Assembly (NCBI RefSeq): GCF_000266905.1
Contig: NC_018027.1
Span: forward strand, 5,518,001-5,582,000
DNA from: Mycolicibacterium chubuense NBB4
Lineage (GTDB): Bacteria; Actinomycetota; Actinomycetes; Mycobacteriales; Mycobacteriaceae
Direction of reading: 5' to 3'
DNA: 64,000 nt
A program made the translations under genes and the position numbers. Numbering within the stretch: position 1 is the stretch's first letter; every line of letters starts with the position of its first letter. Shown one piece after another: positions 11,011 to 20,298 of the stretch. Under the pieces are notes generated by a model that had not been told where the DNA came from, made no database searches, and saw nothing but the letters and a program-made list of their open reading frames with translations.

Positions 11011-11841
11011 GTGGCCGGCGTTCTCCCTCCAGCCGACCGGGGCAGACCGTTGATCGACCGGATCGTGGCGCACGACGGGGCCCGTCGAGCCGCCCGGGCC
11101 GGTTTCGTGGCCAGCGGATCCCTGCACCTGCTGATCGCCTACCTCATCACCCGGATCGCGTTCGGCCTCGGCGGCCATGCCGACCCTTCGGGCGCCATGG
11201 CCACTTTGGCGAACACCACCGACGGAGTGGTGATCTTGTGGGCCATCGCCGTGGCGCTCGTCCCGCTGGCCCTCTGGCGTCTGGTCGAGGCACTGCTCGG
11301 CTTGCACCCGGCCGAAGGCAGCAACGATCCCGACGACGCGAGCGTCGGCAACCGGCTCAAGGCCCTGGGGCTGGTGGCGGTGTACTGCAGCGTGGGCTAC
11401 ACCAGCGTGCGGTTCGCCGTGGGTAGCCGGCAGTCGAGCAGCGAACGCAATCGCGGCCTCAGTTCGATTCTGATGCAGTCGTTTCCGGGCCGGGCGGCGT
11501 TGATCGCCGTCGGGGTGGTGGTCGCCGTCATCGGTGGTTACTACGCGTATAAGGGAGCCTCCCGACGTTTCCGTGACGACCTGAAGACCTCGGGCGGCCG
11601 GGTGGTGGTGGCTCTGGGCGTGTACGGCTATCTGGCAGAGGGCCTGGTGTACTGCCTCGCCGGCATTCTCGTCATCGTCGCGTCGGTCCGCGTCGATCCG
11701 TCGAAGGCCGCCGGACTGGACGCCGCGGTGAAGACGCTGGGCGCTGCGGATTCCGGTGACGTGCTGCTCGTGTTCGCCGCCGTCGGGTTCGCGGCCTATG
11801 GGCTCTACAGCTTCGCGCTGGCGCGGTTGGCCAGGATGTGA
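11011..11841 (+). CDS. DUF1206 membrane protein
   Basis: Integral membrane protein of 276 residues built from three repeats of paired helices, the DUF1206 arrangement: helix pairs near 30-50/70-90, 115-135/160-180 and 205-225/245-270. Each repeat opens with a similar small-residue segment (ARAGFVASGSLHLLIAYL; LKALGLVAVYCSVGYTSV; VVALGVYGYLAEGLVYCL). Molecular function is unknown. The start is GTG at 11011. It is transcribed away from rpsF and its 3' end overlaps the convergent GT87 gene by 37 bp. Confidence 0.8.
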   Translation: MAGVLPPADRGRPLIDRIVAHDGARRAARAGFVASGSLHLLIAYLITRIAFGLGGHADPSGAMATLANTTDGVVILWAIAVALVPLALWRLVEALLGLHPAEGSNDPDDASVGNRLKALGLVAVYCSVGYTSVRFAVGSRQSSSERNRGLSSILMQSFPGRAALIAVGVVVAVIGGYYAYKGASRRFRDDLKTSGGRVVVALGVYGYLAEGLVYCLAGILVIVASVRVDPSKAAGLDAAVKTLGAADSGDVLLVFAAVGFAAYGLYSFALARLARM

Positions 11842-13451
11842 GGCGCCTCGACGCGCGGGCGCAGCCAGTCCGGCAGCCACCGCGGCGGCGCGTCGGGCGC
11901 TCCGTCGAACACTCCGCCCGCGGGGTCGTCGACGCCACCGCCGCGCACCAGATCCTCCCGCGGACGGTAGATCTGACGAATCACCAACGCGCACAACGTG
12001 ATCACCGCAATGTCGCGCAACAGGACCGCGGTGGTGAACCATTGCTCGGGCAGGCCCTTGTTCTGCTCGCCGAACAGGTAGAGCATCCTGGGCACCCAGA
12101 CCAACATGTCGAGCGTCATCCAGGCCAGCAGGATGCGCCGGTGCGGTAACGCCAGCACCGCCAACGGGATCAGCCACAGCGAGAACTGCGGACTCCACAC
12201 CTTGTTGGTGAGCAGGAATGCGGCCACCACCAGGAACGCCACCTGAGCCACCCGCGGGCGCCGGTCGGCGGTCAACACCACGTATCCGATCGCGATCAGG
12301 CACGCCGCGAACAGCGCGGCGCTCACCGTGTTCAGCACGGTGGGCGGCTCCCAGAAGCCGGGATTCGGATCGAAGCCCTGCCAGCCGGTGAACGACTTCA
12401 CCACGTTGTAGAGGGAGTCCATGTCGTCCCCGCGACGGGTGTTCAGCCGGAAGAACTCCGACCAGCCGCGCGGGAACAGCAGCATGATCGGCAGGTTCAC
12501 CACCAGCCACGCCACGACGGCGGCGACCGCCGCCTGGCCGACACCGCGCAGCCGTCCCGTCCGAACGGCCAACAGCGCCAGGGGAATCAGCAGCAGCAAC
12601 GGATACAGCTTGGCGGCGACGCCCAACCCGATGAGCACGCCGGCGAGCACCGGTCTTCGCCGCGCCCACGCCAGCATCGCCCCGGTGGCGAAAGCCACGG
12701 CCAGCGCATCGAAATTCGTGAAGACCTGGAAGATCAGGATCGGCGAACCCGCAACCAGGGCGGCGTCCCAGATCCGCCGGGGGCCGGCCAGCATCGCCGC
12801 CGCCCACACCGTGGTCAGCCATGCCAGCGCCAACCCGAAGGCGGCGATGTTGAAGAACATCACCACCTCGGCGATGATCGGCATCGAGATCAGCTTGGTC
12901 AGCGCGGTGTATGTCTTGGCCAACGCCATCGACAGGTACTGGTAGACACCGGTGAGCACCGGATACTCCATGTACCGCACGGCGGGTGTGCCGTCGTACT
13001 GCACGCGGGGTTTTCCGGTCTCGTCGGTCTCCACCCAGCTGGACTTGTACGGGAACTTGCCGAGGTTCAGCAGCTCCGCCGTGTAGAGCGGGACGGTGTC
13101 GGAGTAGCAGAGCTCGTAGTACGCGCGGTTGTGGGACCAGTTGCCGACCCGCTGATCGGCGGTGCCGGTTCCGGACGTCTGCAGACATGCCGCTTTGGTC
13201 GAGTATCCGAGCGCCAGGAACACCAGGGCGATGATGAGCATCACGCGCAGGGGTGTCAGGAAGCGCGTGCGGCCGATCAACGCGTGACGACCGACGGGTC
13301 CGCCGATCGTCTCGGAGAGCGCGGCGCCCAAAGTGTCGGTACGGCTGGGGAAGTCGCGGTCGTCGAAGCTCCGTAGGTCTTCGGCCGGCGGAGCCGGCGA
13401 TCGGACTCCGGCCGGCGGAACCGGCGAGGTTTCTTCCGCGCCCGCCGTCAC
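11805..13451 (-). CDS. GT87-family polyprenyl-phosphate mannosyltransferase-like membrane protein
   Basis: Polytopic membrane glycosyltransferase of the GT-C/GT87 (DUF2029) class, corresponding in position to Rv0051. Such enzymes use polyprenol-phosphate sugars on the outer membrane face to build lipoglycans; the exact product here is unknown. The 548-residue protein has a disordered N-terminus (about 65 residues), a first helix near 66-85, an extracytoplasmic loop with YELCYSDTVPLYTAELLNLG, about ten hydrophobic helices and a hydrophilic tail. Its ATG overlaps the ponA1 stop by 4 nt, so it is co-transcribed with the cell-wall synthase. Confidence 0.82.
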   Translation of the reverse strand: MTAGAEETSPVPPAGVRSPAPPAEDLRSFDDRDFPSRTDTLGAALSETIGGPVGRHALIGRTRFLTPLRVMLIIALVFLALGYSTKAACLQTSGTGTADQRVGNWSHNRAYYELCYSDTVPLYTAELLNLGKFPYKSSWVETDETGKPRVQYDGTPAVRYMEYPVLTGVYQYLSMALAKTYTALTKLISMPIIAEVVMFFNIAAFGLALAWLTTVWAAAMLAGPRRIWDAALVAGSPILIFQVFTNFDALAVAFATGAMLAWARRRPVLAGVLIGLGVAAKLYPLLLLIPLALLAVRTGRLRGVGQAAVAAVVAWLVVNLPIMLLFPRGWSEFFRLNTRRGDDMDSLYNVVKSFTGWQGFDPNPGFWEPPTVLNTVSAALFAACLIAIGYVVLTADRRPRVAQVAFLVVAAFLLTNKVWSPQFSLWLIPLAVLALPHRRILLAWMTLDMLVWVPRMLYLFGEQNKGLPEQWFTTAVLLRDIAVITLCALVIRQIYRPREDLVRGGGVDDPAGGVFDGAPDAPPRWLPDWLRPRVEAPHILANRASAKL

Positions 13452-16015
13452 GGGGGCGGAGGCGGCAGGCCGGGCGCCGGACCAGCGGGCGCCGGAACAC
13501 CGGGCCCGGGCGCGGGTCCGCCGGGCACGCCTTCAGGCCCCGGCGGAGCCCCGACGGGCGCGGGTGCGCCCGGAGGCGCGTTGGGCACCGTCGTCGGCGG
13601 ACCCCACGGAATCGTGATCCCGGGCGCGACCTCGAGCGTCGGCTGGATCACCGTCTGCGACGGTACCGGAGCCACCGTCGTCTTCGGCGGAGGCGGCGGT
13701 TGCGGGACGCCGGCGTAGCCGCCGACCTCCTCGGGCTTGGGGAACGACTCGTTGTCGGTGCCCTCGAGGGCGCCGTCCATCGTGGCTTTCCAGATGTCGG
13801 ACGGCAGGCCCGAGCCGTAGACCGGCGAGCCCCACTTGTTCTCCAGCGGTTTGGTGCCCTCGGTCGTGCCCACCCACACCGCGGTCGACAGCGAGGGCGT
13901 GTACCCCACCATCCACGCGTCGCGGTTGGCGTCGGTGTCACCGAGCTGGTTGGTGCCGGTCTTGGCGCCCGACGGGCGTCCGCCGGCCAGCGCGTGCCCT
14001 CGCGAGTAACCCGCGATCGGCTGCATGGCGGCGATGACGTTGTCGGCCACGGCCTTGTCGATGCGCTGCTCGCCGCTGTTGTCCTCTTGGCCGGCGTCGA
14101 AGAGCACCTTGCCGTCGGCGTTGACGACCTTCTGCACGAAATGCGGCTTGTGGTAGACGCCCGACGCGGCGATCGTCGCGTACGCCGACGCCATGTCGAT
14201 GACGCGGGACTGGTACTGGCCCAGCACGATGCCGTTGTTCGGCGGGCCGCCCTTGCCGTCCTCGGAGAGCGTGTGTTCCACACCGGGGAAGCTCTCGGCG
14301 ATGCCCGCCTTGTGCGCGGCGTCGGCGACGTCCTGCGGCCCGTTCTTCAGCTTCAGCATCAGCCGGTAATAGCTGGTGTTCAGCGAGCGCTTCAGCGCCT
14401 CGGCGATGTTGCAGGTTCCGCAGCCCTCGCCCTCGACGTTGGTGATCTTGATGCCGTCGACGGTCACGGGCGAACTGTCGACCTGGTAGCCCAGCCCCAT
14501 GCCCTGCTCCAGCGCGGCGATCAACGCGAACACCTTGAACGACGACCCGGTGGGCAGCCCCGCCTGGGCGAAGTCGAAGCCGTTGGCATCGGATCCGCCG
14601 TAGTAGGCCTTGACGCCGCCGGTCTTCGGGTCGATCGACACGACCGCCGTGCGCATGTCCGGATCCTGGCCGTCCATGTACTTGGAGACGGCGTCCTCGG
14701 CGGCCGCCTGCGCCTTCGGGTCGATGGTGGTGGTGATCTGCAGACCCTCGGTGTTGAGCTGCTGCTCGCTGATGTTGAAGATGTCCATCAGCTCGCTGGT
14801 GACCTGGCGTTCGATCAGCCCGTCGGGACCGGTGGTCTGGTTCTGCGTGCTGGCCGCGTCCGGCGGGATCGTCGGCGGGAAGACCTGCTTGGCGCGGTCC
14901 TGCTTCGAGAGCGCGCCGATCTCCACCATTCCGTCGAGCACCCAGTTCCAGCGCTTGTTGGCCGCTTCCGGATCGACGGCCGGGTCGAGTGCCGACGGTC
15001 GCTGGATCAGCGCGGCGAGCAAGGCGCCTTCGGCCACGTCGAGCTGCTCGACGGGTTTGTTGAAGTAGGCCTTGGAGGCGGCGGCGACCCCGTACGCGCC
15101 GCGGCCGAAGTAGATGATGTTGAGGTAGGACTCCATCACCTGGTCCTTGGACCACTCGCTGGACATCTTGGTGGAGATGACCAACTCCTTGGCCTTGCGG
15201 ATCAGGCCCCCGATGCCGGAACGGGCGTCGCCGACGAAGGCGTTCTTCACGTACTGCTGGGTGATCGTCGAGCCGCCCTGCAGGTCACCGCCGAAGAGGT
15301 TGTTCTTGAAGGCCCGGGCGAAGCCGGTGACCGAGAAGCCGGGGTTGGAGTAGAAGTCGCGGTCCTCGGCGGCCATCACCGCGTCCCGCACGTGCACGGG
15401 AATCTGGTCGATCTTGACGTCGACACGGTTGCCTTCGGGCGGGACGATCTTGGCGATCTCGCTGCCGTCGCTGGCCAGGATCGTCGACACCTGTGCGGTG
15501 CGGATGTCACCGGGCTTGGGCACGTCGACGATCATGTAGGCCATCCCGAACGTCAGGAGCGGCAGCACGATCAGCACGACGGCCATCGCGATCAGCCCGC
15601 GACGCACCCATTTCCAGTTGACCTGGTGACGCAGGCTCGGCGTCGGTCCGTGCGGCCCACTCCCGGTCGGCCCGCCACCGCCACCGCCACCGCCGGGTGG
15701 CCGGCCGGGCGGACGCGGAGGGGGCTGCTTCGGCGGCGTGCCGTCCAGCGCCCTCTTCACGGCGTCGATCGGGTCGCGCAGTTGCGGTGGCCGCTCGTCG
15801 CGGACCGGCGGCAGCACCCTGGTCCTGCGGTCGTCCGGCGCGCCACCGCCACCGGGCGGTCCCGGGACGGGCGGACGGTGAGCGCCGCCGCCGGTGGCCG
15901 GACGCCGCGGCGGGACGTCCGCTCGATGCTGGGGTCTGCCGCCCAGGCTGTCAGCCGCCCTCCGCCCGTCGCGGGCGTCGTCGGCTGAGCGGTCGGGGCG
16001 CCCTTCGCTATTCAC
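13448..16015 (-). CDS. ponA1: Bifunctional penicillin-binding protein PonA1
   Basis: Class A PBP (855 residues) that polymerises and crosslinks peptidoglycan at the growing pole. A cytosolic Pro/Gly/Arg-rich N-terminus (1-135) precedes a single membrane helix (about 138-163). The GT51 domain holds catalytic Glu217 (AAEDRDFY) and GGSTITQQ. The transpeptidase domain shows SSFK (nucleophile Ser491), SLN (544-546) and KTG (685-687). A Pro-rich tail ends in poly-proline. The start is GTG at 16015, overlapping the upstream DUF5318 gene by 8 nt; a membrane-proximal start, as once annotated in M. tuberculosis, would omit the cytosolic tail that harbours regulatory phosphorylation in that species. Confidence 0.96.
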   Translation of the reverse strand: MNSEGRPDRSADDARDGRRAADSLGGRPQHRADVPPRRPATGGGAHRPPVPGPPGGGGAPDDRRTRVLPPVRDERPPQLRDPIDAVKRALDGTPPKQPPPRPPGRPPGGGGGGGGPTGSGPHGPTPSLRHQVNWKWVRRGLIAMAVVLIVLPLLTFGMAYMIVDVPKPGDIRTAQVSTILASDGSEIAKIVPPEGNRVDVKIDQIPVHVRDAVMAAEDRDFYSNPGFSVTGFARAFKNNLFGGDLQGGSTITQQYVKNAFVGDARSGIGGLIRKAKELVISTKMSSEWSKDQVMESYLNIIYFGRGAYGVAAASKAYFNKPVEQLDVAEGALLAALIQRPSALDPAVDPEAANKRWNWVLDGMVEIGALSKQDRAKQVFPPTIPPDAASTQNQTTGPDGLIERQVTSELMDIFNISEQQLNTEGLQITTTIDPKAQAAAEDAVSKYMDGQDPDMRTAVVSIDPKTGGVKAYYGGSDANGFDFAQAGLPTGSSFKVFALIAALEQGMGLGYQVDSSPVTVDGIKITNVEGEGCGTCNIAEALKRSLNTSYYRLMLKLKNGPQDVADAAHKAGIAESFPGVEHTLSEDGKGGPPNNGIVLGQYQSRVIDMASAYATIAASGVYHKPHFVQKVVNADGKVLFDAGQEDNSGEQRIDKAVADNVIAAMQPIAGYSRGHALAGGRPSGAKTGTNQLGDTDANRDAWMVGYTPSLSTAVWVGTTEGTKPLENKWGSPVYGSGLPSDIWKATMDGALEGTDNESFPKPEEVGGYAGVPQPPPPPKTTVAPVPSQTVIQPTLEVAPGITIPWGPPTTVPNAPPGAPAPVGAPPGPEGVPGGPAPGPGVPAPAGPAPGLPPPPP

Positions 16016-16442
16016 TGGCGGTGCGCGCGTTGCTGCGCGCGGTCTGGGTGCGGCGCGTCCTGCCGGACCCCTTGGGGGGCGGCACCGCTCCGAGCACATA
16101 CGACTTGACCAGGTGATTCCAGCTGCACGTGCGGCATACCTCCACCACGTGTACGGAGAACTCGTCGTACCGGGTCGCCAGCAGGACCAGCTCTTCTGCG
16201 GTGCGTGCGGACCCGGACACCGCACCCAGGTGATCACCGAAAACCCACGACACCAACGTCAGCTGCTCCTTACGGCAGATCGGGCACATCACAGAGCTGG
16301 GCTTGCCGTGGAACTTCGCGGCGCGCAGCAGATAGGGATTGGCGTCACAGACCTCCGAGACGCCGGTGCGTCCCGAATAGACCTCAGCCAGCAGGGACCG
16401 TCGCCGAAGGGCGTAGTCCACCACCTGTCGCTGCAATCGCAC
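16008..16442 (-). CDS. DUF5318 family protein
   Basis: Conserved actinobacterial protein of 144 residues (Rv0049 type), function unknown. It is probably cytosolic, with a zinc-ribbon-like pattern: CPIC near residue 52 and CRTC near 102. The core reads VVDYALRRRSLLAEVYSGRT and FDEF-like YDEFSVHVVEVC. The C-terminus is basic. The start is GTG at 16442, supported by a -10 box 7 nt upstream and by the known MRLQRQV start. It leads the operon with ponA1 and the GT87 gene, suggesting a role tied to envelope growth. Confidence 0.88.
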   Translation of the reverse strand: MRLQRQVVDYALRRRSLLAEVYSGRTGVSEVCDANPYLLRAAKFHGKPSSVMCPICRKEQLTLVSWVFGDHLGAVSGSARTAEELVLLATRYDEFSVHVVEVCRTCSWNHLVKSYVLGAVPPPKGSGRTRRTQTARSNARTASE

Positions 16443-16449
16443 GGTGACC

Positions 16450-16455
16450 AGAGTA
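16450..16455 (-). promoter_or_regulatory. -10 box of the DUF5318-ponA1 operon
   Basis: TACTCT on the minus strand, 7 nt before GTG at 16442, predicting a leaderless transcript. Confidence 0.55.
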
Positions 16456-16574
16456 CGTCGGCGCTTACCGGGCGGAGCCGCGACGGGGCTCTCGCGATCG
16501 CGTCGGCACCCGCCCGGTACGGCACGATTCGCGCCTGGCCTGCGAACCTGTGTACCGGCTGACCGCCGAACTCC

Positions 16575-16580
16575 TACGAT
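16575..16580 (+). promoter_or_regulatory. -10 box of the DUF1707 gene
   Basis: TACGAT, 7 nt before GTG at 16588, predicting a leaderless transcript divergent from the ponA1 operon. Confidence 0.55.
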
Positions 16581-16587
16581 CTTGGTC

Positions 16588-17469
16588 GTGGCTTCGGGGA
16601 CCTCGGCACGGCGGACGTCGTCGACGCGGGCAAAGGACAGCGATCGCACCGCCACCTGTCAGGTACTCGACACCGCCCTGTCGGAGGGCCAGCTGTCGAT
16701 GGCCGAGCACGGCGAGCGGGTGAAGTCGGCCACCAACGCCGCGACGCTCGGGGAACTACAGGACCTCGTGTCGGACCTGCAGACCTCCCGATCCCCCGTC
16801 GAACTGTCCACCCCGGCCCGACGCCGGCTGCCCGCCCTGCGCGGGGATGCTCAGGGGTGGGGCATTCGCGCCGCGATGGCCGCCGTGCTGGTCGTCCTCG
16901 GCGTGGCGATCGGCTGGGGCCTCTACGGCAACACACCGTCGCCGCTGAACTTCACCTCCGATCCCGGCGCCAAGTCCGACGGCATCCCCGCCCAGGTCCT
17001 CACGCCCCCGCGGCAACTCCACTCGCTGGGTGGGCTGACGGGCTTGTTCGGGCAGATGAGGCAGAAGTTCGGCGACACCCGGGGCTACCGCCTGACGATC
17101 TATCCGGACTACGCGTCGCTGGAGCGTCCGGACCCCACCGAGCCGCGCCGTGCACTGAGCTACTCCTACCGCGGCGGGTGGGACGACCCGACGGAGACCA
17201 GCGCGGGCTCCGATGCGCGGGTGGTGGATCTCGGCGCGTTCGACATCCCGAAGCTCGTCGGCATTCTCCGGGGCGCTCCCGAGACGCTGGGCATCAACCC
17301 GGCCGAGGTGAAGACCACCTATGTCAGCATCGACCCGAACGGCGACATGACCGCGCCGCCGGACAGCATCGAGATCAGCATCTATGTCTCGCCCACATTC
17401 GGGAACAGCGGCTACATCGAGCTGGCCGGCGACGGAACCATCAAGCGCATCAACTACCCGAACCAGTAG
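16588..17469 (+). CDS. DUF1707 membrane protein
   Basis: Rv0048c-type protein of 293 residues. The N-terminal DUF1707 domain (about 13-68, with CQVLDTALSEGQLSMAEHGERV) is a small helical module common in actinobacterial membrane proteins. After a short linker comes one membrane helix (near 93-113, AAMAAVLVVLGVAIGWGLYG), then an extracytoplasmic domain of about 180 residues rich in Thr/Pro and beta-strand-like segments. Function is unknown; the topology suggests a cytosolic sensor module linked to an outside domain. The GTG start is fixed by the -10 box. Confidence 0.8.
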   Translation: MASGTSARRTSSTRAKDSDRTATCQVLDTALSEGQLSMAEHGERVKSATNAATLGELQDLVSDLQTSRSPVELSTPARRRLPALRGDAQGWGIRAAMAAVLVVLGVAIGWGLYGNTPSPLNFTSDPGAKSDGIPAQVLTPPRQLHSLGGLTGLFGQMRQKFGDTRGYRLTIYPDYASLERPDPTEPRRALSYSYRGGWDDPTETSAGSDARVVDLGAFDIPKLVGILRGAPETLGINPAEVKTTYVSIDPNGDMTAPPDSIEISIYVSPTFGNSGYIELAGDGTIKRINYPNQ

Positions 17470-17514
17470 ACGCAGGTCGGGCGGGTGTCCGACGCACCGC
17501 CGTAGCGCTCAATA

Positions 17515-17527
17515 TATCGGCGCGATA
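17515..17527. promoter_or_regulatory. Candidate operator upstream of padR
   Basis: TATCG-GCG-CGATA is a perfect 5-bp inverted repeat in an AT-rich patch (17511-17531) about 70 bp upstream of the PadR start. PadR repressors often autoregulate from AT-rich palindromes; assignment is inferred. Confidence 0.35.
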
Positions 17528-17596
17528 CTATGGCCCGAGGTGTTGAATCGTCCTAGCGGCGAATCGTTCCACAACTCTCGAGGAGGAGGTGCCTGG

Positions 17597-18142
17597 ATGC
17601 TCGAGCTCGCCATCCTGGGCCTGCTCCTGGAGTCGCCGATGCACGGCTACGAGCTGCGCAAGCGACTGACCGGCCTGCTCGGCGCGTTCCGTGCGTTCTC
17701 GTACGGTTCCCTGTATCCGGCGCTGAGGCGGATGCAGGCCGACGGGTTGATCGTCGAGGACGCCGCGCCTGAAGGCACCGTCAAGGTCCGCCGGGCGCGC
17801 CGGGTGTATCAGCTCACCGACGCAGGTAAGCAGCGTTTCACCGAGCTGGTCGCCGACACCGGCCCGCAGAACTTCTCCGACGACGGCTTCGGAGTCCATC
17901 TCGCCTTCTTCAACCGCACACCGGCGGAAGCCCGCGTGCGGATCCTGGAAGGCCGTCGCCGTCAGGTCGAGGAGCGTCGCGAGGGCTTGCGTGAAGCCAT
18001 CGCGCGGGCCAGCAGCTCGTTCGACCGGTACACCCGCCAGCTTCATCAGCTGGGTCTGGAGTCCAGCGAGCGGGAAGTCACGTGGCTCAACGAGTTGATC
18101 GCGGCGGAGAAATCGGCGCAGGGACGTGCCGAACAGACTTGA
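17597..18142 (+). CDS. PadR-family transcriptional regulator
   Basis: DNA-binding repressor (181 residues, Rv0047c type). The N-terminal winged helix opens MLELAILGLLLESPMHGYEL and contains the PadR signature SYGSLYPALRRMQADGLI. A C-terminal helical dimerisation region (about 95-180, Vir_act_alpha_C-like) includes ILEGRRRQVEERREGL. The ATG at 17597 is preceded by GGAGGAGG; an upstream open extension has no family counterpart. It sits just before ino1 and may control it or itself; the effector is unknown. Confidence 0.9.
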   Translation: MLELAILGLLLESPMHGYELRKRLTGLLGAFRAFSYGSLYPALRRMQADGLIVEDAAPEGTVKVRRARRVYQLTDAGKQRFTELVADTGPQNFSDDGFGVHLAFFNRTPAEARVRILEGRRRQVEERREGLREAIARASSSFDRYTRQLHQLGLESSEREVTWLNELIAAEKSAQGRAEQT

Positions 18143-18225
18143 GCAACGCCGACTCGTTGCCGCTCGAGAAATACCGACAGCAATGCCGAAACAGGGCAGT
18201 GAAGTAGCACAGAGGAGAAGCCGTC

Positions 18226-19314
18226 ATGACCGCAAGCAATGACGTCCGGGTCGCGATCGTCGGCGTGGGTAACTGCGCGTCCTCGCTCGTCCAGGGCGTG
18301 CAGTACTACAAGGACGCAGACGAGAACGCCAGCGTTCCCGGCCTGATGCACGTCAAGCTCGGCCAGTACCACGTGCGCGACGTCAAGTTCGTCGCCGCGT
18401 TCGACGTGGACGCCAAGAAGGTCGGCTTCGACCTGTCCGAGGCGATCTTCGCCTCGGAGAACAACACCATCAAGATCGCCGACGTGCCGCCGACCGACGT
18501 CGTCGTGCAGCGCGGGCCGACGCTCGACGGCATCGGCAAGTACTACGCCGACACCATCGAGGTGTCCGACTCCGACCCGGTCGACGTCGTCAAGGTCCTC
18601 AAGGATGCGCAGGTCGACGTGCTGGTGTCCTACCTGCCCGTGGGCTCCGAGGAAGCCGACAAGTTCTACGCCCAGTGCGCGATCGACGCCGGGGTGGCGT
18701 TCGTCAACGCGCTGCCGGTGTTCATCGCCTCGGATCCGGTGTGGGCGAAGAAGTTCGCCGACGCCGGTGTGCCGATCGTCGGCGACGACATCAAGAGCCA
18801 GGTCGGCGCGACCATCACCCACCGCGTGATGGCCAAGCTGTTCGAGGACCGCGGCGTCACGCTGGACCGCACCTACCAGCTCAACGTCGGCGGCAACATG
18901 GACTTCCTGAACATGCTGGAGCGGTCGCGGCTCGAGTCGAAGAAGGTCTCCAAGACCCAGGCCGTCACCTCCAACCTGTCGGGCTCGCTGGCCGGCAAGA
19001 TCGAGGACAAGAACGTCCACATCGGCCCGTCCGACCACGTCGCCTGGCTCGACGACCGCAAGTGGGCCTACGTGCGCCTCGAGGGCCGCGCGTTCGGTGA
19101 CGTCCCGCTGAACCTGGAGTACAAGCTCGAGGTGTGGGACTCCCCCAACTCCGCCGGCGTGATCATCGACGCGGTGCGCGCCGCGAAGATCGCGAAGGAC
19201 CGCGGCATCGGTGGCCCGATCGAGGCCGCCTCGGCGTATCTCATGAAGAGCCCGCCGAAGCAGCTCGCCGACGACATCGCCCGCGACCAGCTCGAGAAGT
19301 TCATCGAGGGCTAG
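18226..19314 (+). CDS. ino1: Inositol-3-phosphate synthase
   Basis: NAD-dependent enzyme converting glucose-6-phosphate to 1L-myo-inositol-3-phosphate, the entry step for phosphatidylinositol, PIMs, LAM and mycothiol. At 362 residues it matches the short actinobacterial form. The Rossmann motif [13 protein letters not shown] (13-25) and the catalytic-domain motifs [10 protein letters not shown] and [11 protein letters not shown] are present. The start has AGGAGA upstream. It lies 83 bp after the PadR gene and is followed by a strong inverted repeat that could act as terminator. Confidence 0.98.
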   Translation: MTASNDVRVAIVGVGNCASSLVQGVQYYKDADENASVPGLMHVKLGQYHVRDVKFVAAFDVDAKKVGFDLSEAIFASENNTIKIADVPPTDVVVQRGPTLDGIGKYYADTIEVSDSDPVDVVKVLKDAQVDVLVSYLPVGSEEADKFYAQCAIDAGVAFVNALPVFIASDPVWAKKFADAGVPIVGDDIKSQVGATITHRVMAKLFEDRGVTLDRTYQLNVGGNMDFLNMLERSRLESKKVSKTQAVTSNLSGSLAGKIEDKNVHIGPSDHVAWLDDRKWAYVRLEGRAFGDVPLNLEYKLEVWDSPNSAGVIIDAVRAAKIAKDRGIGGPIEAASAYLMKSPPKQLADDIARDQLEKFIEG

Positions 19315-19323
19315 CCTCCCTTC

Positions 19324-19384
19324 GCCGAAATTGCATTCCGCGCGGGCCTCTCTCGAGATTCTGCACGCGGAATGCAATTTCGGC
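19324..19384. repeat. 19-bp perfect inverted repeat after ino1
   Basis: Arms 19324-19342 (GCCGAAATTGCATTCCGCG) and 19366-19384 are exact reverse complements around a 23-nt spacer containing CTCGAG. It is AT-richer than its surroundings. It could terminate ino1 or be a dispersed palindromic unit; its right arm ends 6 bp before the next gene's -10 box. Confidence 0.75.
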
Positions 19385-19389
19385 ATGGG

Positions 19390-19395
19390 TACTGT
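19390..19395 (+). promoter_or_regulatory. -10 box of the alpha/beta hydrolase gene
   Basis: TACTGT, 6 nt before the ATG at 19402, fits a leaderless mRNA. Confidence 0.5.
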
Positions 19396-19401
19396 CGGAA
19401 C

Positions 19402-20298
19402 ATGGACGACACCGATGACGAGTTGGCCAGCCTGTCGGAGTTCATCTTCCTCAAGGAGAACGCCCGCCAAGCGGGGGTTCCCGACGAGTTGCCGAGCGCA
19501 GCCCGCATCGACGCCGGCCCGATCAGCGCGCTGAAGTACGGCGACGAGTCGCCGCGCGTGGTGTTCCTGCACGGCGGCGGCCAGAACGCCCACACCTGGG
19601 ACACCGTGATCCTCGGCCTGGGAGTGCCAGCGCTCGCCGTCGACCTCCCCGGCCACGGTCGCTCCGCCTGGCGCGACGACGGTGACTACGGCCCGAAGAC
19701 CAGCGCCGCGGCCGTCGAAGCGGCGATCCGCGATCATGCCCCGGACGCCGAACTGGTGGTCGGGATGTCGCTGGGCGGGCTGACCGCTGTGCGGATCGCG
19801 GTGACCGCGCCCGAACTGGTGCCCAAGCTCGTCCTGGTCGACGTGACGCCGTCGGCGCCCGAGCGGCACACCGAGATGACGGACGCGCAGAAGGGCACCG
19901 TGGCGCTGGTTCAGGGCGAGCGCACGTTCCCCAGCTTCGACGCGATGCTCGAGGTCACCGTGGCGGCCGCACCGCATCGCGACCGGGAATCGTTGCGCCG
20001 CGGCGTTTTTCACAACGCCAAGCGTCTCGATGACGGGACGTGGACGTGGCGCTACGACTCGATCCGCACGGCCGACGGGTTCGAAGGGCTGTGGGACGAC
20101 GTGCCGCGCTTGACGACGCCGACGACGTTGATCCGGGGCGCGAACTCGTTCTTCGTCAACGACGACGACGCCGCCGAGTTCGCCCGCACGGCACCGGGAT
20201 TCCAGCAGGTGCACATCGTCGAGGATTCGGGGCACTCGGTGCAGAGCGACCAGCCGCGCGCCCTGGTCGAGCTGCTCCGCGGGGTGCTCGCCGGCTAG
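19402..20298 (+). CDS. Alpha/beta hydrolase (Rv0045c-type esterase)
   Basis: Serine hydrolase of the alpha/beta fold (298 residues); the tuberculosis counterpart is a short-chain esterase. HGGGQNAHTWDTV provides the oxyanion region, GMSLGG (about 121-126) the nucleophile elbow with Ser, and EDSGHSVQSD the catalytic His near residue 281. No signal peptide. The natural substrate is unknown. It follows ino1 but has its own promoter, and its stop shares CTAG with the convergent PucR gene. Confidence 0.88.
   Translation: MDDTDDELASLSEFIFLKENARQAGVPDELPSAARIDAGPISALKYGDESPRVVFLHGGGQNAHTWDTVILGLGVPALAVDLPGHGRSAWRDDGDYGPKTSAAAVEAAIRDHAPDAELVVGMSLGGLTAVRIAVTAPELVPKLVLVDVTPSAPERHTEMTDAQKGTVALVQGERTFPSFDAMLEVTVAAAPHRDRESLRRGVFHNAKRLDDGTWTWRYDSIRTADGFEGLWDDVPRLTTPTTLIRGANSFFVNDDDAAEFARTAPGFQQVHIVEDSGHSVQSDQPRALVELLRGVLAG

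Noticed and set aside
11805..11841. 37-bp overlap of the convergent DUF1206 and GT87 genes as a sign of a wrong stop
   Set aside because: Both frames stay coding-like to their stops and short convergent 3' overlaps are common here (CTAG-sharing pairs at 20295 and 59408).
13253..15988. Long plus-strand open frame opposite ponA1
   Set aside because: Antisense to a PBP with all catalytic motifs; the translation has no domain-like pattern.
18046..20235. Very long open frame on the minus strand opposite ino1 and the hydrolase
   Set aside because: It is antisense to two well-recognised genes and its sequence is a low-complexity Arg/Val/Gly/Asp mix, typical of GC-rich shadow frames.
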